This document shows, one piece after another, positions 34,409-47,000 of a stretch of 64,000 bases of DNA. The stretch lies in contig NC_132900.1 of assembly GCF_030463535.1 (NCBI RefSeq), positions 24,607,456 to 24,671,455 on the forward strand, read 5' to 3'. The notes beneath the pieces are model-generated. The model ran no database searches and was not told the DNA's origin. It saw only the letters and a program-made list of their open reading frames with translations. The DNA is from Salminus brasiliensis (lineage: Eukaryota; Chordata; Actinopteri; Characiformes; Bryconidae). The translations under genes were made by a program, and so were the position numbers. The stretch's first letter is position 1. Every line of letters starts with the position of its first letter.

Positions 34409-35450
34409 ATTGGCTGGTGTTACTGTCAGTGAGTGCTGATTAGTTGGCATTACTGTTAGTGAGTGCTGATTGGTTGGCATTTCTGTTAGTGAGTGCTGAT
34501 TAGTTGCCATTACTGTTAGTGAGTGCTGATTAGTTGGCATTGCTGTTAGTGAGTGCTGATTGGTTGGCATCGCTGTTAGTGAGTACTGATTAGTTGGCAT
34601 TACTGTTAGTGAGTGCTGATTGGTTGGCATTACTGTTAGTGAGTGCTGATTGGTTGGCATTACTGTTAGTGAGTGCTGATTGGTTGGCAATACTGTTAGT
34701 GAGTGCTGATTGGCTGGCATTACTGTTAGTGAGTGCCGCTTGGTTGGCATTACTGTTAGTGAGTGCCGATTGGCTGGCATTACTGTTAGTGAGTGCTGAT
34801 TAGTTGGCATTACTGTTAGTGAGTGCTGATTAGTTGGCATCACTTTTAGTGAGTGCTGATTAGTTGGCATCACTGTTAGTGAGTGCTGATTAGTTGGCAT
34901 TACTGTTAGTGAGTGCTGATTGGTTGGCATTACTGTTAGTGAGTGCTGATTGGTTGGCATTACTGTTAGTGAGTGCCGCTTGGTTGGCATTACTGTTAGT
35001 GAGTACCGAATAGTTGGCATTACTGTTAGTGAGTGCCGATTGGCTGGCATTACTGTTAGTGAGGGCTGATTAGTTGGCATTACTGTTAGTGAGTGCTGAT
35101 TGGTTGGCATTACTGTTAGTGAGTGCTGATTGGTTGGCTATACTGTTAGTGAGTGCTGATTAGTTGGCATTACTGTTAGTGAGTGCTGATTGGTTGGCTA
35201 TACTGTTAGTGAGTGCTGATTGGTTGGCATTTCTGTTAGTGAGTACTGATTAGCTGGCATTGCTGTTAGAGTGCTGATTAGTTGGCATTACTGTTAGTGA
35301 GTGCTGATTAGTTGGCATCGCTTTTAGTGAGTGCTGATTAGTTGGCATTGCTGTTAGTGAGTGCTGATTGGTTGGCATTTCTGTTAGTGAGTGCTGATTG
35401 GTTGGCTATACTGTTAGTGAGTGCTGATTGGTTGGCATTGCTGTTAGTGA
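34409..35450. repeat. 30-bp minisatellite, about 34 copies
   Basis: Unit gagtgctgattggttggcat plus tactgttagt. The period is 30 bp with point variants (A/G in tta/ttg, C/T in gcc/gct), and one 2-bp deletion near 35268. Because 30 is a multiple of three, open frames with a ten-residue period arise on both strands; these are not taken as genes. Confidence 0.95.
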
Positions 35451-36240
35451 TTATACAGATTATACAGTCACACACAGATTCCTGTTGACTTTGCGGCACA
35501 ACAGACTGGCAGACAATGTTATGAGCTTAGATACTGAGGATATGGATAAAGCTATTTGCATGCTTTTAAGTATAAAATCATTCACTAATAACATTTGGGA
35601 ACTAGTCCATCCATCTATTCATCTTATCTGCTTCTTCCTGGTCAGGTTGGGATTACTGGGCACAAGGCTGGAATACCAGCTGGACAGGGCACCAGACCAA
35701 CAATACACAACCATTCACTCACACCCATGGGCAATTCAGCACAGCCAATTCACAGATCATATGTGTTATGTGTGGCAGGAGAAAACCAGAGTACCAAGGG
35801 GTAATTTGTGTGGACACAGGGAACACACACACCTGACTTCTCTCAGTGGCCAGAGTGAGGATAAAACGCACTGGAACTGTCCGACACATGCAGTGCCACC
35901 GCACTTTGTAAACTAGTGTTGTTCAGAATTTAGAATTTACACTTATAGATGATACAGCTCTACAATGTCTAGCACTTGTGAGATCTGTTCTGCTGCAAAA
36001 CTAGGAATTACATGAACACAATCTTGGTTGCGATTAATAGCTTAAAGGTTAAAACTGGTTTAGCACCTTAGAAAGGTCCAATGGTAGCATTTTGAGAACA
36101 CTAATGAATGGAACCGATAGAATTATGAAATACTGGAATACAGAATTTCACACAACACAAATTAAATATTAAACATTAGTTTTAGATTGAAATAGACAAG
36201 TTTGACAATTGTAGACCTTCAGAATAGATAACCTTAACTT
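35450..36240. repeat. 3' flank of gene D, duplicated at 55080-55560
   Basis: Shares in order cctgttgactttgcggcaca, tctagcacttgtgagatct, ggtagcattttgagaacact and agaattatgaaatactg with 55100-55510. The LINE tail at 35609-35915 is absent from the other copy. Confidence 0.7.
35609..35915 (+). mobile_element. non-LTR retrotransposon 3' tail (RTE/Expander-like)
   Basis: Matches the common fish sequence with ctggacagggcaccagacca, gggcaattcagcacagccaa and gtgtggcaggagaaaaccag in that order. Confidence 0.55.
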
Positions 36241-36261
36241 GATAATATCGCAGTTTGTAGA

Positions 36262-36569
36262 GGTTGGGGACAGAGGCAGACATACACGCAGGATCTCTTA
36301 ATAAAGGAAAATAAAACAAAGCAAACAGAAACCAAACTAGCACTCACCTTACCAAATAAACAATACCAGACAATCAGATAAACAGGCTGAGTCAACAAAT
36401 CAACACAGACACACAGACATGCACAAGACCAAACTAGGGGTTACTTATACAGAGGATAATAAGGAACATCTGGGAGTAACAAGGGGGCGTGGTTACAAAG
36501 GCTAGGCCAGACAAGACACAAACAGAGCCATATGCTTGGGAGCACATCCAACACAAAACAGATATGACA
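36262..36569 (-). mobile_element. partial LTR-like sequence
   Basis: The minus strand begins tgtcatatctgttttgtg at 36569 and contains cacgcccccttgttactcc and a TATA-like ctgtataagt. The same sequence order occurs in 53404-53885. Confidence 0.45.
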
Positions 36570-37685
36570 GATAAACAAATCTTGGTAATGATTTAGCACA
36601 GTCATGGACAATATTTTCCAGGCCAGGTAGTCCTGGACTATTTTTTTTCTCATGGAAATTTATTCTGACAGAACATAGATGTGGTTTAAATTTTATGTAA
36701 ATAATTTTAATGTATTTAAATAATGTTTGAACAGAAACTAAAAACAAAAACTACAAGAAATTTAGTTATTTTATTAGAATGGAAATATGAGATCTAGTTA
36801 AGATATTATTACATTACAAGTTCTTTCATTCAGTTTTTGATTCTTATCTTATTAAGACCGGGTTATTTGGAAATAATCTGTCTAGATTAACAAAGCATTG
36901 AAAAAGAGAGTCCTTAAGAGGGAAAAATCATATTGAACAAATAAAAGTTTAATTTAAATAATATATTACATTCCACTCATATGATCACAAACCTAATAAG
37001 AACATTTCCATTCATTAGGGCTGTGTTTCTGCTGCAGTAATCACTGTTTGTGCTGGTACTATTTTAGGGAAATTAAACATTATATTTTCTTATCTGTTAT
37101 GTAACACAGCCTCTCATCAGCGGTTACATTGCACTAAAATGGTCTCTTTGTTATGCTGTGTTTGTGATAGTTTTAATAATCAAATATTAAACAATACTTA
37201 AAAATAAAATTAAATGAAATTACACACAACAAGCAAACAAAACTCATATATTTCCTAAAACATCTTGTTATTTAGAGAAACATAAGTAGCCTGTACACAG
37301 CAATTGGTTTCTTAAATTTTTTGTTACTTGTGTGGGAAATTAGTTACTTAATTAATGTGGATTGTTATTCTTAGTCTCCAATTAGGAATAAGTTTTATGT
37401 AGTTCATTGTTGGGCTGGAAAGGCACTCAGTCGAAAACTGAGCCCCTGATTTACATAGATTTTCTCAATATTATCCCACAAAAATATTATTAGGCAAATA
37501 ATCATTATAAAAAAACAATAAGTCAAAATGTTATTACTCAGGTTCTGATTATAAGGTGGGCCAGCCTCACAGAGGTCAGATTCAGTCACAGATGAGAATT
37601 TAAAATATAGGTAAAGTTAAATTCAGAAACATACATTTCCTGAATTCAGGTGTGTGTGTCTAACACGCTGGGTATTTGAAGAGGA
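36570..37685. other. AT-rich flank downstream of gene D
   Basis: No gene or repeat recognised. The gene D poly(A) signal was not identified with confidence. Confidence 0.4.
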
Positions 37686-38056
37686 TCAGTTAGACAGATT
37701 CACTTTACATAAAGCTCTAAATTTAGACCAACAGTTTTTATTGAGCCATTTGAAGTCTTGCTTTGTGTCAATGCCACCGCAGTGGTGGGACAGTTGAGGT
37801 TCTGGTGGTCCCCCTCCCACCCAATTGGTCCAGGATCCCAAACCACTCCCATCGGACCAAAACCAGAAGCCAAACAGTCGACTCTGTCCAAGCCCCATCC
37901 ACAAAGTCCCAGAGACACCCCTCTTATTGAGCTCATTCGTCATGATAATCTGGTCACACTCACTCCGAATGTGTAGAAGACCAGCCCTGTTACCTTCCTG
38001 ACAGTAGTCCAGAGCGCTTTCCCAGTTCATATGTTCATCACTGACATGAATGGAAG
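37686..38056 (-). CDS. gene D terminal CTLD c with latent internal donor
   Basis: 371 nt including stop. [68 protein letters not shown]. Retains a fuller long-loop region than the c exons of A and C. Codons GGT AAC after 63 nt form a GTAAC donor-like site at 37993-37992. Confidence 0.8.
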
Positions 38057-41000
38057 CTGATGGAGACAGAAAAGACCATGTTTGGAGTGAGGTCAGAGAC
38101 ATTGAGGCCCTGTTTACACTTGGCGTTAACATGTGTTCTGGGTGATCAAATCACTGCCTGAATAAAACACATCCCTGACCTACTAAAAAAAGACTTAATA
38201 ATCGTCCTCATTGTCCATTGTACAAGCAATTTAGTTGCTCAACCTAAAATAACAAATTAAATAATGGATAAAGGCGATACTCATGGCTTAAATAATAATT
38301 ATTATTCTAATACTTGTATTCTAATATGGGCTATGCCCCTCCTCCAGTGAAAATTATGTGCCAAATTGAATCACAAGCAGTCATTTAACCATTTAAAATC
38401 AGTTTTGTCAGCTGTGAATGGCTATGTGTGTTGGCAATTATTTGTGTTTGGATCACCCAGGATGCATGTAAATGCTAAGTGTAAACAGGGCCTAAGAGTT
38501 AGAGTGTCTGTGAATTCAGTACTTACTGCTGTAGCACAGAGCAGATCCAGTATTACTGCACGGCAATGAATACAACTTTCCTGATACTAGTTTTACACAG
38601 TCTGATGGGAATAGCCCAGGCTGACCATCCCACCAGTTTCTGTACAAGCAGAGCGTCCTCCATCGGTCCAATCCCAGTCATCACGCAGCAGGCCGATCCA
38701 GAAGGGCGTGCTGCTGGTCATCCCTTTTATCTTCACTGCTTTATTCTGTTCCTGATCTCTGATGCTGACCAGATCAGTGTAGTTCTTCCTGCAGCAAGTC
38801 TGAGCTTCATACCAGGTCAGAGACTGAGTGATCAGATGATAGCTGAAGGTGAGATCAGTCTCATCTGTGGAGGAAAAAGAATGTAAAGTTGTTCTTATTG
38901 TTAAACTTTGCATTTAGAGTTGGATCTGAAAGGACGAGAAGTTCAGAGTTCATACAGTTTAAATCTCTATAGTTAATAGTCAGAATTTACCTTGTTTATA
39001 ACACATGAAATTCCTTTTCTCTGAGCACCGAAGACTTTCCCAAAAGCCATCAGCCTTCATAGCAGCACAGCACGGCCCTGACCCACAGTCTCCTGACAGA
39101 GCACTGAAGGTAACTTCATCACCATTAGACCATTTAGTACTGGACTGATTCCGGTACAGACCAGTCCAGGCAGAACTGATACCAGTCAGATTAATCAGTG
39201 CAGTGATGTCTTCCACATCGTACACAGTGACCAGGTCAGTGTAGTTGGCTCTGCAAGCTGCTCGAGCTTCAGTCTGAGTCATGTTCGTACCAAAGAGATG
39301 GAAAGTTCTGAGACGACTTTGTTGTGCAGGAGAAAAGACTAAAGAAATGTTCTCTAGTTAATGGAGCAGAACAGAAATGACAGGTGTAGGTGTGATGTGT
39401 GTGATTCTATTTGAAACTTTACTCTTGTTTTATACTACACTTTATAATTAGTCATGTAGATTTCCATGCATATGTTCAACTTTGTTTTGCTAAATTATAT
39501 TTAAAGGTGGTTCCACAAGGAAGCAATTTAACTTACTTGTACCTTTGTCTTAAATGCAGTCGATCAGCTAAGGCAAATATTCAGTTTCTAAAATACATTT
39601 TTATCTTTAGCTTTGGAGATAGAATGTAACTAATGAAACTAATCTAACTAGTAATAGAAGTTTATACCCCACCATTTTTGATTCTAAGTCTATGCTAAAA
39701 TCATCATCAACTCTCTTCAAACCACGTGGGGTTGTTCAGTAATCGCTAATAGACTGATGTGCTTTCTGACAATGTATGACTTTAGCCCATGCTTATTATT
39801 ACAGTGAATTATACAGAGTCAGAGAATTTGAACAGTAAACAGTTTCCTAACTAGGTCATAACTATATGACCAACATGAGCCATATCTTTGACCAACAAAG
39901 CCACACCTTTCAAATATACTCACTTTACAGTGTGTGGCCCAGATCTGGACTGTAGCTGTTATTTCACCATTTAGCATGATGCTAATTGCATGCCAAGATC
40001 ATCATATACTCTCCCCAAACTGTGAGGGGATGGTCAGTAATCTCTAACAGACTTGGTTTCATAAATAAGAGACACAGTCTGAAATAATGTCATTTAAAGC
40101 CTTGCCATGTGTCTCTTAACACAACACTGGTGGGACATTCCGCCCCAACACACCCAGCTGAGACCCACACCAACAATATATGACCAAAATCAGAAGCATA
40201 ACAGTAAAAGTAAGAAGACCAGTCCTGTTACCTTTCTTTCTGCAGCCCAGAGGGCCCTGCCCGTTTCTATAGTCAATGCTGGAATTAATGGGTTCTGATA
40301 GAGACAAAAAATACAAAAGAGTGATATCAGGAAGAGTAATAAACTGTGATTTATTGATGATACTGAACACTGCTTAGAGAGTGAGAGTGTGTGTGTGAGG
40401 TCATGACTTACTGCTGTAGCACAGAGCAGGTCCAGTATTACTGCACGGCACTGAATACAACTTTCCTGATACTAGTTTTACACAGTCGGATGGGAATGGC
40501 CCAGGCTGATCATCCCACCAGTTTCTGTAAGCAGAGCGTTCGCCATCAGTCCACTCCCAGTCATCACGCAGCAGGCCGATCCAGAAGGACATGCTGATGT
40601 TCACTCCTTTTATCTTCACTGCTTCATTCTGGTCTGGATCTCTGATGCTGACCAGATCAGTGTAGTTCTTCCTGCAGTAAGTCCGAGCTTCATACCAGGT
40701 CAGAGACTGAGGGATCAGATGATAGCTGAAGGTGAGATCAGTCTGATCTGTGGAGGAAAAAGAATGTAAAGTTGTTCTTAATGTTGAACTTTGCATTTAG
40801 AGTTGGATCTGAAAAAATGAGAAGTTCAGAATTCATACAGTTTAAATGTCTATAGTTAAAAGTCAGAATTTACCTTGTTTATAACACATGAAATTCCTTT
40901 TCTCTGAGCACTGAAGATTTTCCCATGAACCATCAGCCTTCATAGCAGCACAGCACGGCCCTGACCCACATTCTCCTGACAGAGCACTGAAGGTAACTTC

Positions 41001-44000
41001 ATCACCATTTGACCATTTAGTACTGGACTGATTCCGGTACAGACCAGTCCAGGCAGAACCGATACCAGTCAGATTAATCAGTGCAGTGATGTCTTCCACA
41101 TCGTACACAGTGACCAGGTCAGTGTAGTTGGCTCTGCAAGCTGCTCGAGCTTCAGTCTGAGTCATGTTCTTCTCAATGAGATGGAAAGTTCTGAGACAAC
41201 TTTGTTGTGCAGGAGAAAAGACTGGAGAAATGTTCTCTAGTTAATGGAGCAGAACAGAAATGACAGGTGTAGGTGTGATGTGTGTGATTCTATTTGAAAC
41301 TTTACTCTTGTTTTACACTACACTTTATAATTAGTCATGTAGATTTCCATGCATATGTTCAACTTTGTTTTGTAAAATTATATTTAAAGGTGGTTCCACA
41401 AGGAAGCAATTTAACTTACTTTTACCTTTATCTTAAATGCAGTCGATCAGCTAAGGCAAATATTCAGTGTGTAAAATACTTTTTTATCTTTAGCTTTGGA
41501 GATAGAATGTAACTAATGAAACTAATCTAACTAGTAATAGAAGTTTATACCCCACCATTTATGATTCTAAGTCTATGCCAAAATCATCAGCAGCTCTCTT
41601 CAAACCATGTGGGGTTGTTCAGCAATCGCTAATAGACTGATGTGCTTTCTGATAATGTATGACTTAGTGTTATCTATAAACATGGACTGAAGTTCAGATA
41701 AAATATACTCTTAGCTGTGCAGCTTTAGCCCATGCTTATTATTACAGTGAATTATACAGAGTCAGAGAATTTGAACAGTTAACTGTTTTCTAACTAGGCC
41801 ATAACTATGTGACCAACATAAGCCATATCTTTCACCAACATAGCCATACCTTTCAAATATACTCACTTTACAGTGTGTGGCCCAGATCTGGACTGTAGCT
41901 TTTATCTCACCATTTATCATGATGCTAACTGCATGCCAAAATCATCATACACTCTCCCCAAACTGTGAGGGAATGGTCAGTAATCTCTAACAGACTTGGT
42001 TTCATAAATAAGAGACACAGTATGACTTACTGTTTTCTCTGAACGTGGACTGAAGTACACATAAAATTAAGTTCTTAGCTCTGCAGCTTTAGTCCATGTA
42101 ACAGTGAGTTATACAGAGTTAGAAACCAAAGTCAAATCAGCATTTGATTCGTGGCTGAACTCTGACTTCAGGGTTTAAGATTTAATAGGGATGAGAAAGA
42201 CTTAATGAGAGCTGGTATGACTTACAACAGCAAGTTTGATTTGCTCTGGTCAGCTACTCCTGTGCACTGACAGAATGAGACTGAAATCTATTATCTCTCT
42301 ACAAGAGGGCCTCAGTTTAATGTGAAAAGCAATTCTTAAGTAGGCAGGATTTGAGGAAGACAAACAGATTCTGGGCTCAAGTCTTACTGGTCCAAACAAT
42401 CTCTTAATTATATTATTATTTTTAGAATAATTCTACATGTCGTAACAATCTTCAGCCCTTATGATGTCATTTAAAGCCTTGTCATGTGTCTCTCACACAA
42501 CACTGGTGGTAAAACCCCCAGACACCCAGCTGAGACCCACACCAGCAATATATGACCAAAACCAGAAGCAGAACAGTAAAAGTAAGAAGACCAGTCCTGT
42601 TACCTTTCTTTCTGCAGCCCAGAGGGCCCTGCCTGTTTCTATAGTCAATGCTGGCATTAATGGGTTCTGATAGAGACAAAAAATACAAAAGAGTGATATC
42701 AGGAAGAGTAATAAACTGTGATTTATTGATGATACTGAACACTGCTTAGAGAGTGAGAGTGTGTGTGTGAGGTCATGACTTACTGCTGTAGCACAGAGCA
42801 GGTCCAGTATTACTGCACGGCACTGAATACAACTTTCCTGATACTAGTTTTACACAGTCGGATGGGAATGGCCCAGGCTGATCATCCCACCAGTTTCTGT
42901 AAGCAGAGCGTTCGCCATCAGTCCACTCCCAGTCATCACGCAGCAGGCCGATCCAGAAGGGCGTGCTGCTGGTCATCCCTTTTATCTTCACTGCTTCATT
43001 CTGGTCCTGATCTCTGATGCTGACCAGATCAGTGTAGTTCTTCCTGCAGCAAGTCTGAGCTTCATACCAGGTCAGAGACTGAGGGATCAGATGATAGCTG
43101 AAGGTGAGATCAATCTCATCTGTGGAAGAAAAAGAATGTAAAGTTGTTCTTATTGTTAAACTTTGCATTTAGTGTTGGATCTGAAAGAACGAGAAGTTCA
43201 GAGTTCATACAGTTTAAATCTCTATAGTTAATAGTCAGAATTTACCTTGTTTATAACACATGAAATTCCTTTTCTCTGAGCACCGAAGACTTTCCCATGA
43301 ACCATCAGCTTTCATAGCAGCACAGAACGGCCCTGACCCACAGTCTCCTGACAGAGCACTGAAGGTAACTTCATCACCACTAGACCATTTAGTACTGGAC
43401 TGATTCCGGTACAGACCAGTCCAGGCAGAACCGATACCAGTCAGATTAATCAGTGCAGTGATGTCTTCCACATCGTACACAGTGACCAGGTCAGTGTAGT
43501 TGGCTCTGCAAGCTGCTCGAGCTTCAGTCTGAGTCATGTTCGTCCCAATGAGATGGAAAGTTCTGAGACAGCCTTGTTGTGCAGGAGAAAAGACTGGAGA
43601 AATGTTCTCTAGTTAATGGAGCAGAACAGAAATGACAGGTGTAGGTGTGATGTGTGTGATTCTATTTGAAACTTTACTCTTGTTTTACACTACACTTTAT
43701 AATTAGTCATGTAGATTTCCATGCATATGTTCAACTTTGTTTTTTAAAATTATATTTAAAGGTGGTTCCACAATGAAGCAATTTAACTTACTTTTACCTT
43801 TATCTTAAATGCAGTCGATCAGCTAAGGCAACTATTCAGTGTGTAAAATACTTTTTTATCTTTAGCTTTGGAGATAGAATGTAACTAATGACACTAATCT
43901 AACTAGTAATAGAAGTTTATACCCCACCATTTAAGATTCTAAGTCTATGCTAAAATCATCAGCAGCTCTCTTCAAACCATGTGGGGTTGTTCAGCAATCG

Positions 44001-47000
44001 CTAATAGACTGATGTGCTTTCTGATAATGTATGACTTAGTGTTATCTATAAACATGGACTGAAGTTCAGATAAAATATACTCTTAGCTGTGCAGCTTTAG
44101 CCCATGCTTATTATTACAGTGAATTATACAGAGTCAGAGAATTTGAACAGTACATTTACATTACATTTACATTTACGGCATTTAGCAGACGCTCTTATCC
44201 AGAGCGACTTACAAAGTGCTTTGCTATTTACCCAAGAAAACCTCAGCTAGTTAGAATAGACTAATACAAAAGATACCTCCAAGCTTAGACATTACTAAAC
44301 ACAAGACAATAAGGCAACCATAGAACTATTCGTCCAAGTACTCTCTGAAGAGGTGGGTCTTCAGTCTGCGTTTGAAGACAGCGAGCGACTCGGCCGTTCG
44401 GACATCCAGGGGCAGCTCGTTCCACCACTTTGGTGCCAGGACAGAAAAAAGCCTGGACGCTTGTCTTCCGCGGATTTTGAGGGATGGTGGGTCGAGCCGA
44501 GCCGTACTTGAAGCTCGAAGGGCTCTTGGTGCGGATCGGCTTTTGACCATTGCCATCAGATACGGAGGGGCTGGTCCGTTCTTGGCTTTGTAGGCCAGCG
44601 TCAGGGTTTTAAATCTGATGCGGGCAGCTACAGGAAGCCAGTGGAGAGAACGCAGCAGTGGAGTGACATGGCTGAATTTAGGGACAGTAAACAGTTTTCT
44701 AACTAGGTAAAAACTATGTGACCAACATGAGCCATATCTTTCACCAACATAGCCATACCTTTCAAATATACTCACTTTACAGTGTGTGGCCCAGATCTGG
44801 ACTGTAGCTGTTATCTCACCATTTAGCATGATGCTAATTGCATGCCAAAATCATCATACACTCTCCCCAAGCCATGAGGGGATGGTCAGTAATCTCTAAC
44901 AGACTTGGTTTCATAAATAAGAGACACAGTATGACTTACTGTTTTCTCTGAACGTGGACTGAAGTACACATAAAATTCAGTTCTTAGCTCTGCAGCTTTA
45001 GTCCATGTAACAGTGAGTTACACAGAGTTAGAAACCAAAGTCAAATCAGCATTTGATTTGTGGCTGAACTCTGACTTCTGGGTTTAAGATTTTATAGAGA
45101 TGAGATGGATTTAATGAGAGCTTTACTTTTCTTCAATCAGCTTAATCGGTGCAGTGAAAAATATAGTACTGAGTTGAGCCAGTTTTAAGTCTGTTTTCAC
45201 CACCAGAGGGCCACAGTTTAATAGGCTCTTGTGGTCTCCCTCCTTCACAGTTGGTCAAAGGACTCACACAAGTCTCTTAGACCAAACGCAGAAGTTAGAG
45301 AGTCAAGGTCAGACTTAATGTGTAGAAGATTAGTCCTGTTACCTTTCTTACAGTAGTCTAGAATGCACTCCAAGCTGACATTTACAGACACTGATAGAGA
45401 CAGAAAAGACAATGTTTTACAGTGAGATCAGAGACACTGACTGATGTAAGGTGTGTTATATTGATGGTACTGGACACTGCTGAGAGAGGTAGAGTGTGTG
45501 TGAAGTCAGGACTTACTGTTGTAGCACAGAGCAGCAGACACATTATTACTGCATGGCAGTGTTTCCCATTTCCCGTTCCTCAGCTGTGTACAGTTTGATG
45601 ATGATTGAGGTTGACCAGCCCCCCAGTTTCTGTAAGCAGAGCGTCCTCCATCAGCCCACTCCCAGTCATCACGCAGCAGGCCGATCCAGAAGGACATGCT
45701 GCTGGTCATCCCTTTTATCTTCACTGCTTCATTCTGGTCCTGATCTCTGATGCTGACCAGATCAGTGTAGCTCTTCCTGCAGTAAGTCTGAGCTTCATAC
45801 CAGGTCAGAGACTGAGTGATTAGATGAGAGCTGAAGGTGAGGTCAGTCTCATCTGTGGAGGGGAAAGAGTGGACACAATAACACTGAATTTTGATGCAAA
45901 CAGAGAAAAGACATACAGAATTCATACAGTTTAAATCTCAATAGTTAATAGTTAGTTTTTACCTTGTTTATAACACATGAAATTCCTTTTCTCTGAGCAC
46001 AGAAGACTTTCCCATGAACCATCAGCCTTCATAGCAGCACAGCAGGGCTTTAACCCACAGCTCCCAGTCAGATTACTGAATGTAACTTCATCACCATTAG
46101 ACCATTTAGTACTGTTCTGACCGCTCTGCAGACCAATCCAGACTGTACTGTTAGTTTTAGTCAGATTAATCAGTGCAGTGTTTTCTTCTTCACTGCACAC
46201 AGTGACCAGGTCAGTGTAGTTGGCTCTGCAAGCTGCTCGAGCTTCAGTCTGAGTCATGTTCTTCTCAATAAGATGGAAAGTTCTGAGACAGCTTTGTCCT
46301 GCAGGAGAAAAGACTGGAGAAATGTTCTCTAGTTAATGGAGCAGAACAGAAATGACAGGTGATTTTAAATAATTTCTCTCCCTATTTATATTTTATTGAT
46401 TATTAATGTGGGGATTTGGGTGGAGACATTCAGGTTTGATTAGTTAAATGAGCAGATTTAGGGGTTACACTGTTTAAAGAAATAAATAATTTATTTAATT
46501 TGTATTTTGTAAATATGTAATGAACAATTTCTAACACACTGCTAATGTAAAACATTTTAAAAGACATGAATAAAGTTCAAGTTCAAAATAGCAGTAAATG
46601 ACCAGACAAACATTCTAGCTGGTTGTGTTCAGCTCTACAACTCCAGAGTGAGCAATGATGATTACATTTCTCTAAAAAACAAATGTGTGACTATATTTGA
46701 ATGCAAGTTTCTCATCCACCAAGAGACGCTATTGTACTTTCATAAGGCCAGTGGTGGATACTGACCACTCAGGTCAGTTAATAAACTCAGTTAATAAACT
46801 CAGGTAATTAATAAACTTAATAAACAAAACTACAGGATGCATTATTCAATTTGTGCACATTTCTGGTACTACCTTTATTGTATGGCATATATATAAGCAT
46901 AAATTAGTGTCAACCTTAGTGTCAATCATACTTTAATTAATAACAGTCGTTCATGTAAATATTACAGTAGTCAGTGTGGTACTATAAAGTTTTTTTTTTT

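Noticed and set aside
34370..35110. 246-codon open frame with a ten-residue period on the minus strand
   Set aside because: It is only the translation of the 30-bp minisatellite; it has no domain, no flanking exon signals, and a 2-bp deletion further along the array breaks the frame.
34409..35450. CRISPR-like array
   Set aside because: Units are head-to-tail without spacers, and the DNA is from a vertebrate.
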